Shown: positions 49,165 to 58,399 of the stretch, piece after piece
Layout: each line of letters opens with the position of its first letter
Numbering within the stretch: position 1 is the stretch's first letter
Assembly (NCBI GenBank): GCA_964035575.1
Contig: OZ037909.1
Span: forward strand, 310,001 to 374,000
Length of the DNA stretch: 64,000 nucleotides
Origin: Rhynchopus sp. YZ270_cl-10
Lineage: Eukaryota; Euglenozoa; Diplonemea; Diplonemida; Diplonemidae
Reading direction: 5' to 3'
Program-made: the position numbers and the translations under genes
The notes under the pieces: generated by a model
Told to the model about the DNA's origin: nothing
Databases searched by the model: none
The model's input: only the letters and a program-made list of their open reading frames with translations

Positions 49165-52100
49165 TCACCCTAGATACTCCATGCTTTGCATAGACGTGTC
49201 GCGGGGTGGGGTGAGGTCGACGGACCCAGGTGTCTCCTCTGCCAGCGCGTTGCCGCACACGGTAGCGTAGAGCTGGCGGTTGCGGCGTTTGCGGAGCTGG
49301 CGGCGCACGGGGTCGGAGGGCACCACATCGTGCCCTACTAGGGACTCAAACGCGGTCTCTTCTTTATAACTGAGCGGGTCCAATGAGTGCACTGTGGGTG
49401 TGTCTTCTGGGTCCACGTACACACCGTCCTCCTCAGATGACTCAGACAATGTGTCCAAAAAACTCTCTTCCTCCTCAAACCACCACGGCCACGCACAATA
49501 CCCTACCATCCCCGCAAGCCTTCCTACCACTCCATCCGAAGTAACCTGCATCGGGTGGACAGCCATTTTCCTTCTCTTTAACACCTTTGCTGGGCGTCCT
49601 CCCTTTGGAAGGGAGGTGAGCGGGACGGCACGCACTTTGCCTCCTGGGGTCTGTGTCGCTACGCATGCAACTGCGTCGTTGTCGAGCATGCGCGCAACGT
49701 TGTCCTGCTTTTTGCGTGAGACCGCATCCATCCGTGCACGAAGAGTGTTTATTACACCGGATTTAAGAATCTTCGCGGTATCAATGCTGTCATCGGAAGC
49801 GTTGTGTTGACTGCGGTCTAACAGCCATGACGTATCCTCTCCATTGATGGCTACCAGATTATCCTCTACCTCTGCAAGAAGTCGGTTTGTCGCACCCATT
49901 TTATCATGACAACGACCGATACGGCGTGCAGCTGCGTCGTCATTTTCTGGCCAGAGCGGAGCATCGGGGAGGTCGCTCTCAAGGGAAAACTCTGTGCTTT
50001 CGGTGTAGGCATCAAAGTCGATTTCATTGGAGTATGAATCAGGGTCTTGGGCGGCTTCTCCTCTGGCTGCACGCTGCATGGATGCGGCGATGTCTTGGTA
50101 GAATTTCTGTTCATCAATTGGATTTGGCGGATGAACCAAGAACGAAAGAAACAACGTAGTCTTCGCAAAGGAACGCCCCACCGCACGGCGTACCCTATCA
50201 AACCTCTTCGCAAAGAAGTCCGACACAGCGGTAGTCCGCACACCAATGTATTCTAACCACCCTGCAATCCACCCACGCACCGCTGCCACCTTGTTGTCTA
50301 CAGCATCTCTCGCACGCTCGTACCAAGCGAAGGCGCCCTTCACAAACGGAACGTACCGCCACACCACCCGCCCCGCAAACCGATACGCCTTCGTCCGTTT
50401 TATTGCCCGCATGAAGATATTGTTCGTTATCCACTGTGAAATCCCATACTGCAGACGTGCCCGGCGAGACGGACTAAGACGGGGGTCATTAAAATCAATC
50501 ACCTCATCATGACTGTCACGGAGAGAGGTATTAAGTGATGTGAGGGTGCCTCCACGCCTCCAGGATTTAACCCAACTCTGCTTTTTCACCGGAGTAAAGA
50601 AAAGGAGAAGCGCGGAGAGGAGCTCTGCCAACAACGATACGGCGCCCTTCGACGGCACTGCCTCTAAGGCCACAGCAGCGCAGGCAGACCCTTTCTTATG
50701 CTCCGTCAGAAACACCCCCAAATCCTCGGAACGCAGTTCTGCCAAGAACCCCCCCTCTTCCACAGCCCCCGACCCCCTCGGGCGCTTGGGAGAAAGATAC
50801 TTCGGCTCGACCCTAACGGACCCACACCGCGAGCAAGGATCCTCCTCCCGCGGATAGGAGGGTACATGCTGCGGCATGCTTTTGCTCTGTAGAAGCTGCC
50901 CCGCAAGCTCCCTAGACAACCCTTCTACAGCAGCGCAGACACCGTCAAATGAGTCCACAATAACATCCTTCTGCTTCGGCAGCGGCAGTGGCAAGGATTG
51001 AGGTAGAGGTGGGGGTGGGATGGAGTGTCTACTCTCCTTCCTCTTCTTTGTTCTCTGCGATTTGGCACGTTTTGTACGCCCCACTTCATCAATAAACTGG
51101 GCACGCTGTTGAGCCGCTTTCCAGGCCGCAAGAATACGAAAGAATACTTCACTAAGCTGTGATGACGATGGAGACGATACGGAGGGTGTGTTGAGAAGCC
51201 GGATGGCCAAAATAGCTGCAAAGGCACAGACTGCGGCTACCCCTGAAAGGAGCGCACCTTGCACTGCAAGACCCCTCAGGGAGAGGGGCTCCTGCCCAGC
51301 ACTGTGCGACCCCGCTGATACACGCGGCTCTGCCGCCGCAGCCGCCCTTTGAATCGCTATGTTCAACGGCACTGCGTTGAAGCTCTCCTCAGGACGCACA
51401 TAGTACAGCTTCACCCCCACTGCAGCGTACCGCTTCGCATAGTACTCTGTACTGTTCACAGCCGACACCACCACCACGTGCCCCACCCTCGGCGGCACAC
51501 CTACCCCACGATCCTCACCAAGCACTATAGTATCCATCGCTTCATCTGCATTCCGCTGGCATTCATGGCAGGACTCATCCGATTCACAACCCCCTTCCTC
51601 AGCGAGGCATGACACCGGCATGCCTGGTGTGTCCACATAACAGATCTCCCCTGCACAGTATTCATGAGGTGTCGAAGTGAAGGGCGACGCTGGGGTTTTC
51701 ACCCCACGACAATGCTTGGTGAGATAGGCACGTTTGTCCTCTCGTGTTTTCCCCGGGTGGGTTAAAATGGTTGCCCCCTCCGTCAGCACGATATCACTAC
51801 AGATGAATGCAGGGTCTACCGGGTCAGACGGCGCTTCAAACTGTTCTTCTGTTATCCCGATCAGATAGCTGTTGGCACGGCTTGCGACAGGAAGGTGGCT
51901 GTGTACGCTGAAAGCACCGCATCCTGACACATCCACGACCCCATCGTTTACACGCATCGGATGTGAGGTGAAATTTGCGGTCATGCACACATTCCCTGCC
52001 GTTAATATCCGGTTTTCTAACTTAAAAAACGAACACTCCGAATGGGTGAACGAAAGACATTCTCCGATACCCAATGTCACCGTTGCTTCCGTTTCGTCCA

Positions 52101-52365
52101 GGGTAATAGCAAAGAGAGGGATATTATGCCGTGTAGGTGGTGCAGAAGAGAATGTAAAAAAGAGCCACCACGGACGGCGTCTTGTCAGGATGACAGTCTT
52201 CTCGGGCAGCCAAGGGCCTACCTCCGCACGGCCTCGCTTTCCCATACTATGAAGAAGTTCATTAACAAGACGAGATTTTCCAGCACCCGCTTCACCTACC
52301 ACGGCGACATGTGTTATCGCAGTACACACCAAGAAGAAACTGCACACCACTATGCATCTTAACAT
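49165..52365 (-). CDS. Signal-peptide-bearing P-loop NTPase-like membrane protein
   Basis: A 1066-residue protein of unknown family. A hydrophobic signal-like start (MLRCIVVCSFFLVCTA) is followed at once by THVAVVGEAGAGKS, a P-loop at 24-31, and later DTPG at 245-248, a GTPase G3 motif. Between them lie many cysteines and the sequons N131-F-T and N304-S-T. A second hydrophobic helix (about 366-390, LSGVAAVCAFAAILAIRLL) precedes a long, mostly charged C-terminal region of some 670 residues with a Cys pair (DPCSRCGS) and acidic stretches. If the start is a true signal peptide the nucleotide-binding domain would face the lumen or outside, which is unusual. If it is instead an anchor or part of strand beta-1, the domain could be cytosolic. 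G4 is not evident. Its neighbour at 47703 is also P-loop-bearing. No introns. Confidence 0.65.
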   Translation of the reverse strand: MLRCIVVCSFFLVCTAITHVAVVGEAGAGKSRLVNELLHSMGKRGRAEVGPWLPEKTVILTRRRPWWLFFTFSSAPPTRHNIPLFAITLDETEATVTLGIGECLSFTHSECSFFKLENRILTAGNVCMTANFTSHPMRVNDGVVDVSGCGAFSVHSHLPVASRANSYLIGITEEQFEAPSDPVDPAFICSDIVLTEGATILTHPGKTREDKRAYLTKHCRGVKTPASPFTSTPHEYCAGEICYVDTPGMPVSCLAEEGGCESDESCHECQRNADEAMDTIVLGEDRGVGVPPRVGHVVVVSAVNSTEYYAKRYAAVGVKLYYVRPEESFNAVPLNIAIQRAAAAAEPRVSAGSHSAGQEPLSLRGLAVQGALLSGVAAVCAFAAILAIRLLNTPSVSSPSSSQLSEVFFRILAAWKAAQQRAQFIDEVGRTKRAKSQRTKKRKESRHSIPPPPLPQSLPLPLPKQKDVIVDSFDGVCAAVEGLSRELAGQLLQSKSMPQHVPSYPREEDPCSRCGSVRVEPKYLSPKRPRGSGAVEEGGFLAELRSEDLGVFLTEHKKGSACAAVALEAVPSKGAVSLLAELLSALLLFFTPVKKQSWVKSWRRGGTLTSLNTSLRDSHDEVIDFNDPRLSPSRRARLQYGISQWITNNIFMRAIKRTKAYRFAGRVVWRYVPFVKGAFAWYERARDAVDNKVAAVRGWIAGWLEYIGVRTTAVSDFFAKRFDRVRRAVGRSFAKTTLFLSFLVHPPNPIDEQKFYQDIAASMQRAARGEAAQDPDSYSNEIDFDAYTESTEFSLESDLPDAPLWPENDDAAARRIGRCHDKMGATNRLLAEVEDNLVAINGEDTSWLLDRSQHNASDDSIDTAKILKSGVINTLRARMDAVSRKKQDNVARMLDNDAVACVATQTPGGKVRAVPLTSLPKGGRPAKVLKRRKMAVHPMQVTSDGVVGRLAGMVGYCAWPWWFEEEESFLDTLSESSEEDGVYVDPEDTPTVHSLDPLSYKEETAFESLVGHDVVPSDPVRRQLRKRRNRQLYATVCGNALAEETPGSVDLTPPRDTSMQSMEYLG

Positions 52366-52496
52366 TGAGGGGAAAAAAGGGGTCCTAAAAATGGGTGTGA
52401 AGACAATGAGGGGAGATGTGGGGAAGAAAAAGTATGGGAGTGATTTTCCTTTTTTTTGCTCAGGTAAAAGGACAATGAGATAAAATAAAGAAAAGT

Positions 52497-53138
52497 TTAT
52501 AAGATGATCCTAAGCCTCTCGTGCTTAGTCCAGGGGTTAAGTTAGGGCGGGTTTCTGGGTTTTCAAAACCCGGTTTTCGGGTTTTCGGGTTTTTCAAAAA
52601 AAAAAAAAAAAAAATCCAAATTTTTGGGTGGTGTAGGCCGGGAAGGTGGGGTAGGGGTGGGGGCGGAGCCCCCCCCACCTCACCCTCTAAGAAAAAAAAT
52701 ATCCTCCCGACCCAAACAAAACCCCCGTCAGAACTGGGAATGATTCATATGAAGAGGCAACAGGGATCTCTGGCGAGCTTCGGGTTCAGTACTAGTGTTG
52801 CGAGAGTGCGGATGAGGCAGGGACGTGGGAACTGAGGTCGGTGAGGGGTACACCAGTCCTGTTCTTCAAATTTATGCTTCAAAATTGTTAGGACAAATCC
52901 AAAAATCCCCAGGGTCCCCCACTTTTTGGTGGGATTTTTGAACTTTGCCCAAAAATTGCGAAAATTTTTTTTCGCTCGCTACGCTCGCGGAGGTGCACCT
53001 TAAAATTTTTTCCGCTCGCTGCGCTCGCGGAGGGAATGGGTTATTTTTCGCAAAATCCAGAAAAACCGAAAAAAACCCAGAAAACCCGACTCAGCGAGAA
53101 AAAAAAAAAGCTAACTTAACCCCTGGCTTAGTCACCTT
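52497..53138 (+). repeat. Family B hairpin split by hAT element 3
   Basis: TATAAGATGATCCTAAGCCT, CTCGTGCTTAGTC lies left of the insertion; GCTTAGTCACCTTA lies right of it. Removing the element and one duplication restores a typical copy. Confidence 0.85.
52531..53125. mobile_element. Non-autonomous hAT-like transposon 3 (595 bp)
   Basis: The terminal repeat CAGGGGTTAAGTTAG at the left is inverted at the right as CTAACTTAACCCCTG, with the exact 8-bp duplication GCTTAGTC on both sides (52523-52530, 53126-53133). The interior has GGGTTTTCGGGTTTT-type runs and two near-identical CGCTCGCTACGCTCGCGGAG stretches about 40 bp apart. No coding sequence. Confidence 0.9.
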
Positions 53139-53166
53139 AAATAAAAAAAAAGAGAGAGAAGCGTTT

Positions 53167-53208
53167 TAAGGGTGAAGCTAAGCGTGGTCGGTCTATGCTT
53201 AGACACCG
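53167..53208 (+). repeat. Family B-like hairpin, long loop
   Basis: AAGGGTGAAGCTAAGCGTGG, TCGGTCTATGCTTAGACACC. GCTAAGC and GCTTAG arms and GGTG/CACC ends pair around a 13-base loop. Confidence 0.55.
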
Positions 53209-53500
53209 ATAAAACGAAGAGAAGACAAAAAAGGTTGGAAAAATGGGCCTTTCGCTCGGCCGCCTTTTTAAAAAACCCAAGAGAAATTTGGAGGTAATTT
53301 GGAGACATTACACAAGATTTTTCCCCTTTTTAATTATAACAATCGGTGACCAGGTGAATTCTACAACATCTTGAATCAATAGCACACGACTGGGAACCCA
53401 AATTCCACCCCTCTTTCCCCCTTTTTTTTGAGACATAATACTTGAGACACATCCTTCACCCCACACACACACACCCTTCTTTCAACGCCTTCCAAAAACC

Positions 53501-56500
53501 TTATACAAAGGTCTTCTGTACAATCCGGGTTGCGCCTCCTGCTCTGTGCACTCCAATGATCGCTGAGGCGCGGGTGTAGACGCACTGCCTCAAGGAGATG
53601 CACAGAATCTGCATCCCGGAGCGTGCAAGAAGCTCTGCTAGGGCGCCTGCTTTGTCTGCGTCGAGCGCCGCGTCGAGCTCATCGAAGAGGTAGATAGGTG
53701 AGGGGAAGCTTTGCTGCATTCCAAGCACCAATGCTGCCGCTACAAACGAACGCTGTCCACCAGACAGCTTCTGCGGGGCCAACCACGCAGACCCTGCAAC
53801 CGGCCGCGCCTGCAGCTGCACCCCATTCCTTAACAATGCCTCTACATCATTGTTAAACGTTAACACACAATCACACTGCACACCACACAAACTCTTATAC
53901 GTTGCAGACAGATGTACATTCATGCTGTCCAAGCATCCACACAGCGCTTCGTGTCTACGCTGAATTAGCACCATCCGCGATGAAACCAAAATACCTTCTT
54001 GCTCTTCGAGGGTCGCAAGCTGTGCGTTAAGGGACTGCAAAGACGATGCTGCAGTCTCGCTTTCTTTGAGAAGGTTTGTGTCAACCAGGTTTAATGCGGA
54101 GGTGAGCGCAGTGCGGCGGGCGTGGAGGTGATCCCTCTCTGAGTCGATGCGTTGTTCCCAGAGCGTGGGGTCGGGGTCTTCGTCCTGGTCGGACCCAAGG
54201 GAGGCCTCTCCATTGGATTTGAGGTGTTGCAGTGCACGCTTTCTCCTGAGCTTTGCCTCCTTGTATTGCAGCTCGGATTGTTTTAGTTGAATGCAAATCG
54301 CTGCAAGGTTGCTCTCTGCTTGCCGAATCGATGTTGATTTTGTGTCGCATTCCTGCTGCATATCCGCCACCTTCTGTGCAAGAGAATTCTGTTGTTTCTT
54401 AAGACCTTTGATCTGCTTGCGAGCCTCAGATAGGTCCGCAAGGTGCTCCTTCATCTCTGCTTCGGAAGGAACCGTGGAAAGAGCGGTTTTGAGAAGAGAG
54501 GTTTTGACGGTGCAGACGTCGAGGGTTTTGCGGAGGAGGGAGTGCTGTGCGGAGGATGCTTGCAGGGATGCGGCTGACTTTGTGATGGCGGAGTTGACCA
54601 GAGAAATTTCCTTTTGTTGGGATTGGTCTAGCTTTGCGTGGTCCATGAGCTGCAGTTTGAGGTCTTCCCTTTGTCGGAGGAGGAGCGACTCTGATTGGCT
54701 GCGGAGCTGCAGGCTTGCGACCTCGAGTTTGATGGATTGCAGGATTTGCTTTGCCTCTGATACACGGGAGGCGATGTTGTGCATCTCTAAACGCATCTCC
54801 ACGACATTGGATTCACAGCGTTCATTTGTCTCTCTGAGTTGTTGCAGATGTTGCCTCGCTTTCTTCGCATCTTGCTGTAGATCGGGTTCAGCCGCATCCA
54901 CCGCAAGGCAACCCTGCCGCAAGGTGGTTGTGTGCCGCATGCCGCAGGAAGCGTCATACCGTACCGCAGTGTCCCCACCTTGGTACTCCCCTTTGCTCCG
55001 TATCGTCACCCCTCCTCGCGTTACAACCGAAACATTCCCTCCGGCAGCCGCCTCAGTCGCAGTGTCAACATCAGAGCAGATCGCCCATCTTGTAGTTTTG
55101 CTTTGCAATAGTGCGAGAATCGCGTCAGAAACTGTAGAGGAAAACCCTTCTGGGGTGTCATGCAATACCCCCAACACCGTGCCAAGTGGTGTACCATTCG
55201 TGTAAGGGGTTTGTGGTATATTCACTTTGCGTACCACTTCGCAGGAGACCCGACCAATTTTGTGTGTTTTGAAGTATTCCACGACAGAGAGACCTGCCTT
55301 TCGCGAACCTACCACCACGGTGTACGGAAGGAATGATAGTGCGCAGTTCACCGCAGTTACATCCTCCATCGATGTGACCCCAATCCATTCATAAAAAAAT
55401 CCGTAGACCTCCCGGGTCTTCCCCGACTCCCGCAGGGCTTGAACCGCGTTGAGATACCTCCGTGCCTTTTGGTTGACCCCACCCTTATCATGGTTTAGGG
55501 ATGCGATCGCCTTTTTAGATGTTTCTTCGACGGAGAGCTTTGCTGCGGCAACGTCTTTGGCGGATACCGTCGCATTGCGGAGCAGAAGAGGGAGCTGTGT
55601 GGAGAGGGCGGAGTACTGTGTTTCCAGGGCAGCCATTTCGGCGGTGTATTTCTCCGTTTCCTTGGTCTTTTGCGTAAGCGTCGTGGACATGAAACGAAGG
55701 CTATCTTCAAGGTTAGAGGCTTCAGTTTGCGCGGTGTGGTATCTCGCTGCTTCCGTGGAGGTGGTGATACTGTTTGTGAGGTAATCCCGTTTCTGTTGTA
55801 ATGCGTGCATTTCATTGCGGGTACGCTGCATTTCACCCTCCAGGATTTTCGCATCATCTCGCGCGCTATGCGCCTGAAGCTCCAATTTGTGGAGAGTCTG
55901 CTTCAAATCCGCTTCCTTCTTCTTCTCTCTTTGTGCCTCATGAGATGCGCGGGTCAGCGCTGCGCATCGAAGAGAAGCGTTCTGCACAGCAGCCTCCCCG
56001 TCTTGAAGGGCCTGTTGAAGAGAGTGGAGTGCTGTAGAGGCTTCGGAGGAGGCTTCTTGGATGGTTGTGATGTGCGTTTTGGCGGTGTTTTGTTCTTGAA
56101 GGAGAGTTGCTGTGGTGTTGCGGTGTGCGTCGCAGCGTGCTGTGAGGTATCGGCAGAACTGCTGTGCCCAGCGTAGTTCGGAGTCTTGCAGGGTATTGAA
56201 CTGTGCGCGTAGGGCTGCATACCGTTGTAGAAGCGGGGCGCTGTTGTGGACAGACTGTTCGCATCGTTTGTACTCCGTAGTGACGTCTACGATTTTGCTG
56301 CGTAAAGTGGTGAGACGCGCCGTCACCTCTTCTGCCTCAGATTTGACGTCGTCCAGGTCCAGAAGACCTTCGATGTATGCAAGTAGCTCTAAAGGTGTGT
56401 AACTCAAAAACTTTGAGGTGTGTTGTTGCAGAACCACAAAGCGGTGGGGAAGCGCAGCGTTCAGGCCTCGCTCTTTGAAGAAGTGTTGTACACTGCTTTG

Positions 56501-58399
56501 GTCGGTGGGTGTGGAGTTCACAGTGTAGGTGCTGCTGCATCTGCCACGACGTCCTGTGAGGGTCCGGGTGATGTGCGTTTCGATGCCGTTGTCGCAGACA
56601 CAGAGTGTCACCTCGGCGGTAGAGCTGTCTTCGTTGATGCACTCCGCAATGCGTTTGCATCGAAGAAGGTTCGCAGGAAGGCCGAGCACAAAGCACACTC
56701 CGTCCAGCACGTTGCTCTTCCCACTCCCATTCACGCCGACGATGCAGTTAAACCCCGACGCAATAGGGCACACCACCTCCTCCCGGAAGGATTTGAATCC
56801 CTTCAATCGGATCGACTTCAGCCGCAAACACGACACCCCTCCAGGAGACCCAACACTCTGCGGCACAGCATGAGGCTTCCGCGCACGCCTTGTCTCCACA
56901 ATATCTGAGTTCGACGAACCCTCCGACTTTGCGTCATCCCCAGCCTCATGCACAGAGCGACCCCCTGAGGCACCCGATGACGCCGTCTGGACAGCGCCAA
57001 CAGACTCTCTGTTTGCAGTGTTTTCCTCCACCGAAGATGTGGTAACAAGGTGTTTCTCTGGACTACCCCCGTTCCGGTCAGTTTCCGATCCTACCGCCTG
57101 AACACACGACACCGCAGCCACGCTTCCCGGGGACGCACCCACCTCAGGGGACCCTTCTGCAGTCCTTTTCCCTTCCATTTGCACTCCCCTCGAGCCACCC
57201 GGATGGACCCCAACAGCACTGCCCTCCGAGAGAACATGCATTTCAGGGGAAAGACCTTCCAGAGATGCGTCCCTTCCCCTGCTACGCTTCCCTCCAGCTT
57301 GAGACGCTGTGGGCGACCTCTGCATGAGACACCCCGAGGACCGCCCACACCCCACCCCAGGGGAACACCCCTCAGGAGACACACCACCAGCATCGCCCCG
57401 CCTCTCCGCAGACCGCGTCACTCCTCCTCCCGCTTCCTCTGGCGTCATCTGAACACACGGCACCACCGCACTACCTTCACAAGAGAGTACACCCAACGGG
57501 AGACCCTCCACAGGGGTTTTTGAGAGATCCGGTCTGTCAGACATCTCTTGCGATACGGTATGATGAACAGAAAGCGGCACTGCGGCAAGGCTTCCCTCTA
57601 CAGATCCCACCTTCGCCTGCGACTCTGTCACCTCCTCTCGAGAAGCAACCCCCAGACCTTCACGAGAAGCCAGCACTGCCCCAGAAGGGGACTCCAGAGA
57701 AACACCCTTCTCTCCTCTGTGCCCCGCTTCTTCTGCGCGCATCCCAGGGTCTCCTTGCGATGCTGCGGTGCCTTCACCATAGGAGAGAACTCTCGCCAAG
57801 GGTGGGGACGGATCTGGAGCTGTTCGAGACGCCCCCGACACCTTCTCCTCCTCCCCCTCCCCCTCCCCTCTGGCGCTGCCGTTCCCCTCAGGGCTTTCTG
57901 AAACCTCAAAGTGATAGACCGCGGTGGTAGGAATGCGGGCAGTATCACCACATCCATCATTGTGCGCGTTGTGGTCTCCTCCTCCTCCTCCTCCTCCTCC
58001 ACCCTGAAACAACGCGAACGACCCCCCGGTGAGCGTGCTCGGGGTCACACCCTGGGGGTAACCTGGCCCACCTTCCCGCCGTGGAGCGCCTGGTGCACTG
58101 TCCATATTTTTGGATTGGATCGGTGTGATGTGATCCAGATCCATCGGCAATCTTTCCGGTGTTTTGAACAGCGTGAATGAGGTGGGCGACAGCGATGGTT
58201 GTGGCGGTGTTTCGGGCGAGCGTGGTGGGGTGGTGGTGATGGTGGTAGTGGTGACTGCAGTGTCAGGGTACTTCGACTCAGGGGTGTTCGCCCAGCAGAC
58301 CTTCTGACTGTCTTCATCTTCCGATTCTTCTGGTGCAGGAATCGGGGTGCGCACAGCAGGTGGAGGAAGTTCAAACAGCTTTTTGCTGATGCGAGGCAT
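53501..58399 (-). CDS. SMC-family chromosome ATPase with long N-terminal extension
   Basis: A 1632-residue protein. Residues 1 to about 515 are low complexity (Ser, Pro, Gly, Glu, Thr) with no recognised domain. Then comes an SMC head: LKSIRLKGFKSFREEVV, Walker A GVNGSGKSN near 550, two long coiled coils, a hinge around 985-1060 (GVTSMEDVTAVNCALSFLPY) and the C-terminal head with the signature KLSGGQRSF near 1540 and Walker B IYLFDELDAALD near 1570. SMC proteins organise chromosomes in cohesin, condensin or SMC5/6. GVNGSGKSNVLDGVCFVLG is closest by eye to SMC2 but the match is not decisive. The N-terminal extension, about a third of the protein, is unusual; canonical SMCs start at the head. 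FTLF and FALF words recur in it. No introns. The start MPRISKK is the first ATG of the open frame. Confidence 0.85.
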   Translation of the reverse strand: MPRISKKLFELPPPAVRTPIPAPEESEDEDSQKVCWANTPESKYPDTAVTTTTITTTPPRSPETPPQPSLSPTSFTLFKTPERLPMDLDHITPIQSKNMDSAPGAPRREGGPGYPQGVTPSTLTGGSFALFQGGGGGGGGGDHNAHNDGCGDTARIPTTAVYHFEVSESPEGNGSARGEGEGEEEKVSGASRTAPDPSPPLARVLSYGEGTAASQGDPGMRAEEAGHRGEKGVSLESPSGAVLASREGLGVASREEVTESQAKVGSVEGSLAAVPLSVHHTVSQEMSDRPDLSKTPVEGLPLGVLSCEGSAVVPCVQMTPEEAGGGVTRSAERRGDAGGVSPEGCSPGVGCGRSSGCLMQRSPTASQAGGKRSRGRDASLEGLSPEMHVLSEGSAVGVHPGGSRGVQMEGKRTAEGSPEVGASPGSVAAVSCVQAVGSETDRNGGSPEKHLVTTSSVEENTANRESVGAVQTASSGASGGRSVHEAGDDAKSEGSSNSDIVETRRARKPHAVPQSVGSPGGVSCLRLKSIRLKGFKSFREEVVCPIASGFNCIVGVNGSGKSNVLDGVCFVLGLPANLLRCKRIAECINEDSSTAEVTLCVCDNGIETHITRTLTGRRGRCSSTYTVNSTPTDQSSVQHFFKERGLNAALPHRFVVLQQHTSKFLSYTPLELLAYIEGLLDLDDVKSEAEEVTARLTTLRSKIVDVTTEYKRCEQSVHNSAPLLQRYAALRAQFNTLQDSELRWAQQFCRYLTARCDAHRNTTATLLQEQNTAKTHITTIQEASSEASTALHSLQQALQDGEAAVQNASLRCAALTRASHEAQREKKKEADLKQTLHKLELQAHSARDDAKILEGEMQRTRNEMHALQQKRDYLTNSITTSTEAARYHTAQTEASNLEDSLRFMSTTLTQKTKETEKYTAEMAALETQYSALSTQLPLLLRNATVSAKDVAAAKLSVEETSKKAIASLNHDKGGVNQKARRYLNAVQALRESGKTREVYGFFYEWIGVTSMEDVTAVNCALSFLPYTVVVGSRKAGLSVVEYFKTHKIGRVSCEVVRKVNIPQTPYTNGTPLGTVLGVLHDTPEGFSSTVSDAILALLQSKTTRWAICSDVDTATEAAAGGNVSVVTRGGVTIRSKGEYQGGDTAVRYDASCGMRHTTTLRQGCLAVDAAEPDLQQDAKKARQHLQQLRETNERCESNVVEMRLEMHNIASRVSEAKQILQSIKLEVASLQLRSQSESLLLRQREDLKLQLMDHAKLDQSQQKEISLVNSAITKSAASLQASSAQHSLLRKTLDVCTVKTSLLKTALSTVPSEAEMKEHLADLSEARKQIKGLKKQQNSLAQKVADMQQECDTKSTSIRQAESNLAAICIQLKQSELQYKEAKLRRKRALQHLKSNGEASLGSDQDEDPDPTLWEQRIDSERDHLHARRTALTSALNLVDTNLLKESETAASSLQSLNAQLATLEEQEGILVSSRMVLIQRRHEALCGCLDSMNVHLSATYKSLCGVQCDCVLTFNNDVEALLRNGVQLQARPVAGSAWLAPQKLSGGQRSFVAAALVLGMQQSFPSPIYLFDELDAALDADKAGALAELLARSGMQILCISLRQCVYTRASAIIGVHRAGGATRIVQKTFV

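Larger units (their letters stand above)
52366..53500. other. Intergenic with a hAT-like element inside a hairpin repeat
   Basis: Contains hAT-like element 3 inserted into a family B copy, then a second, variant family B hairpin. No gene. Confidence 0.55.

Noticed and set aside
54291-55205. 304-codon plus-strand frame opposite the SMC gene
   Set aside because: It is the antisense shadow of the coiled-coil region; it has no domain and unlike codon use.
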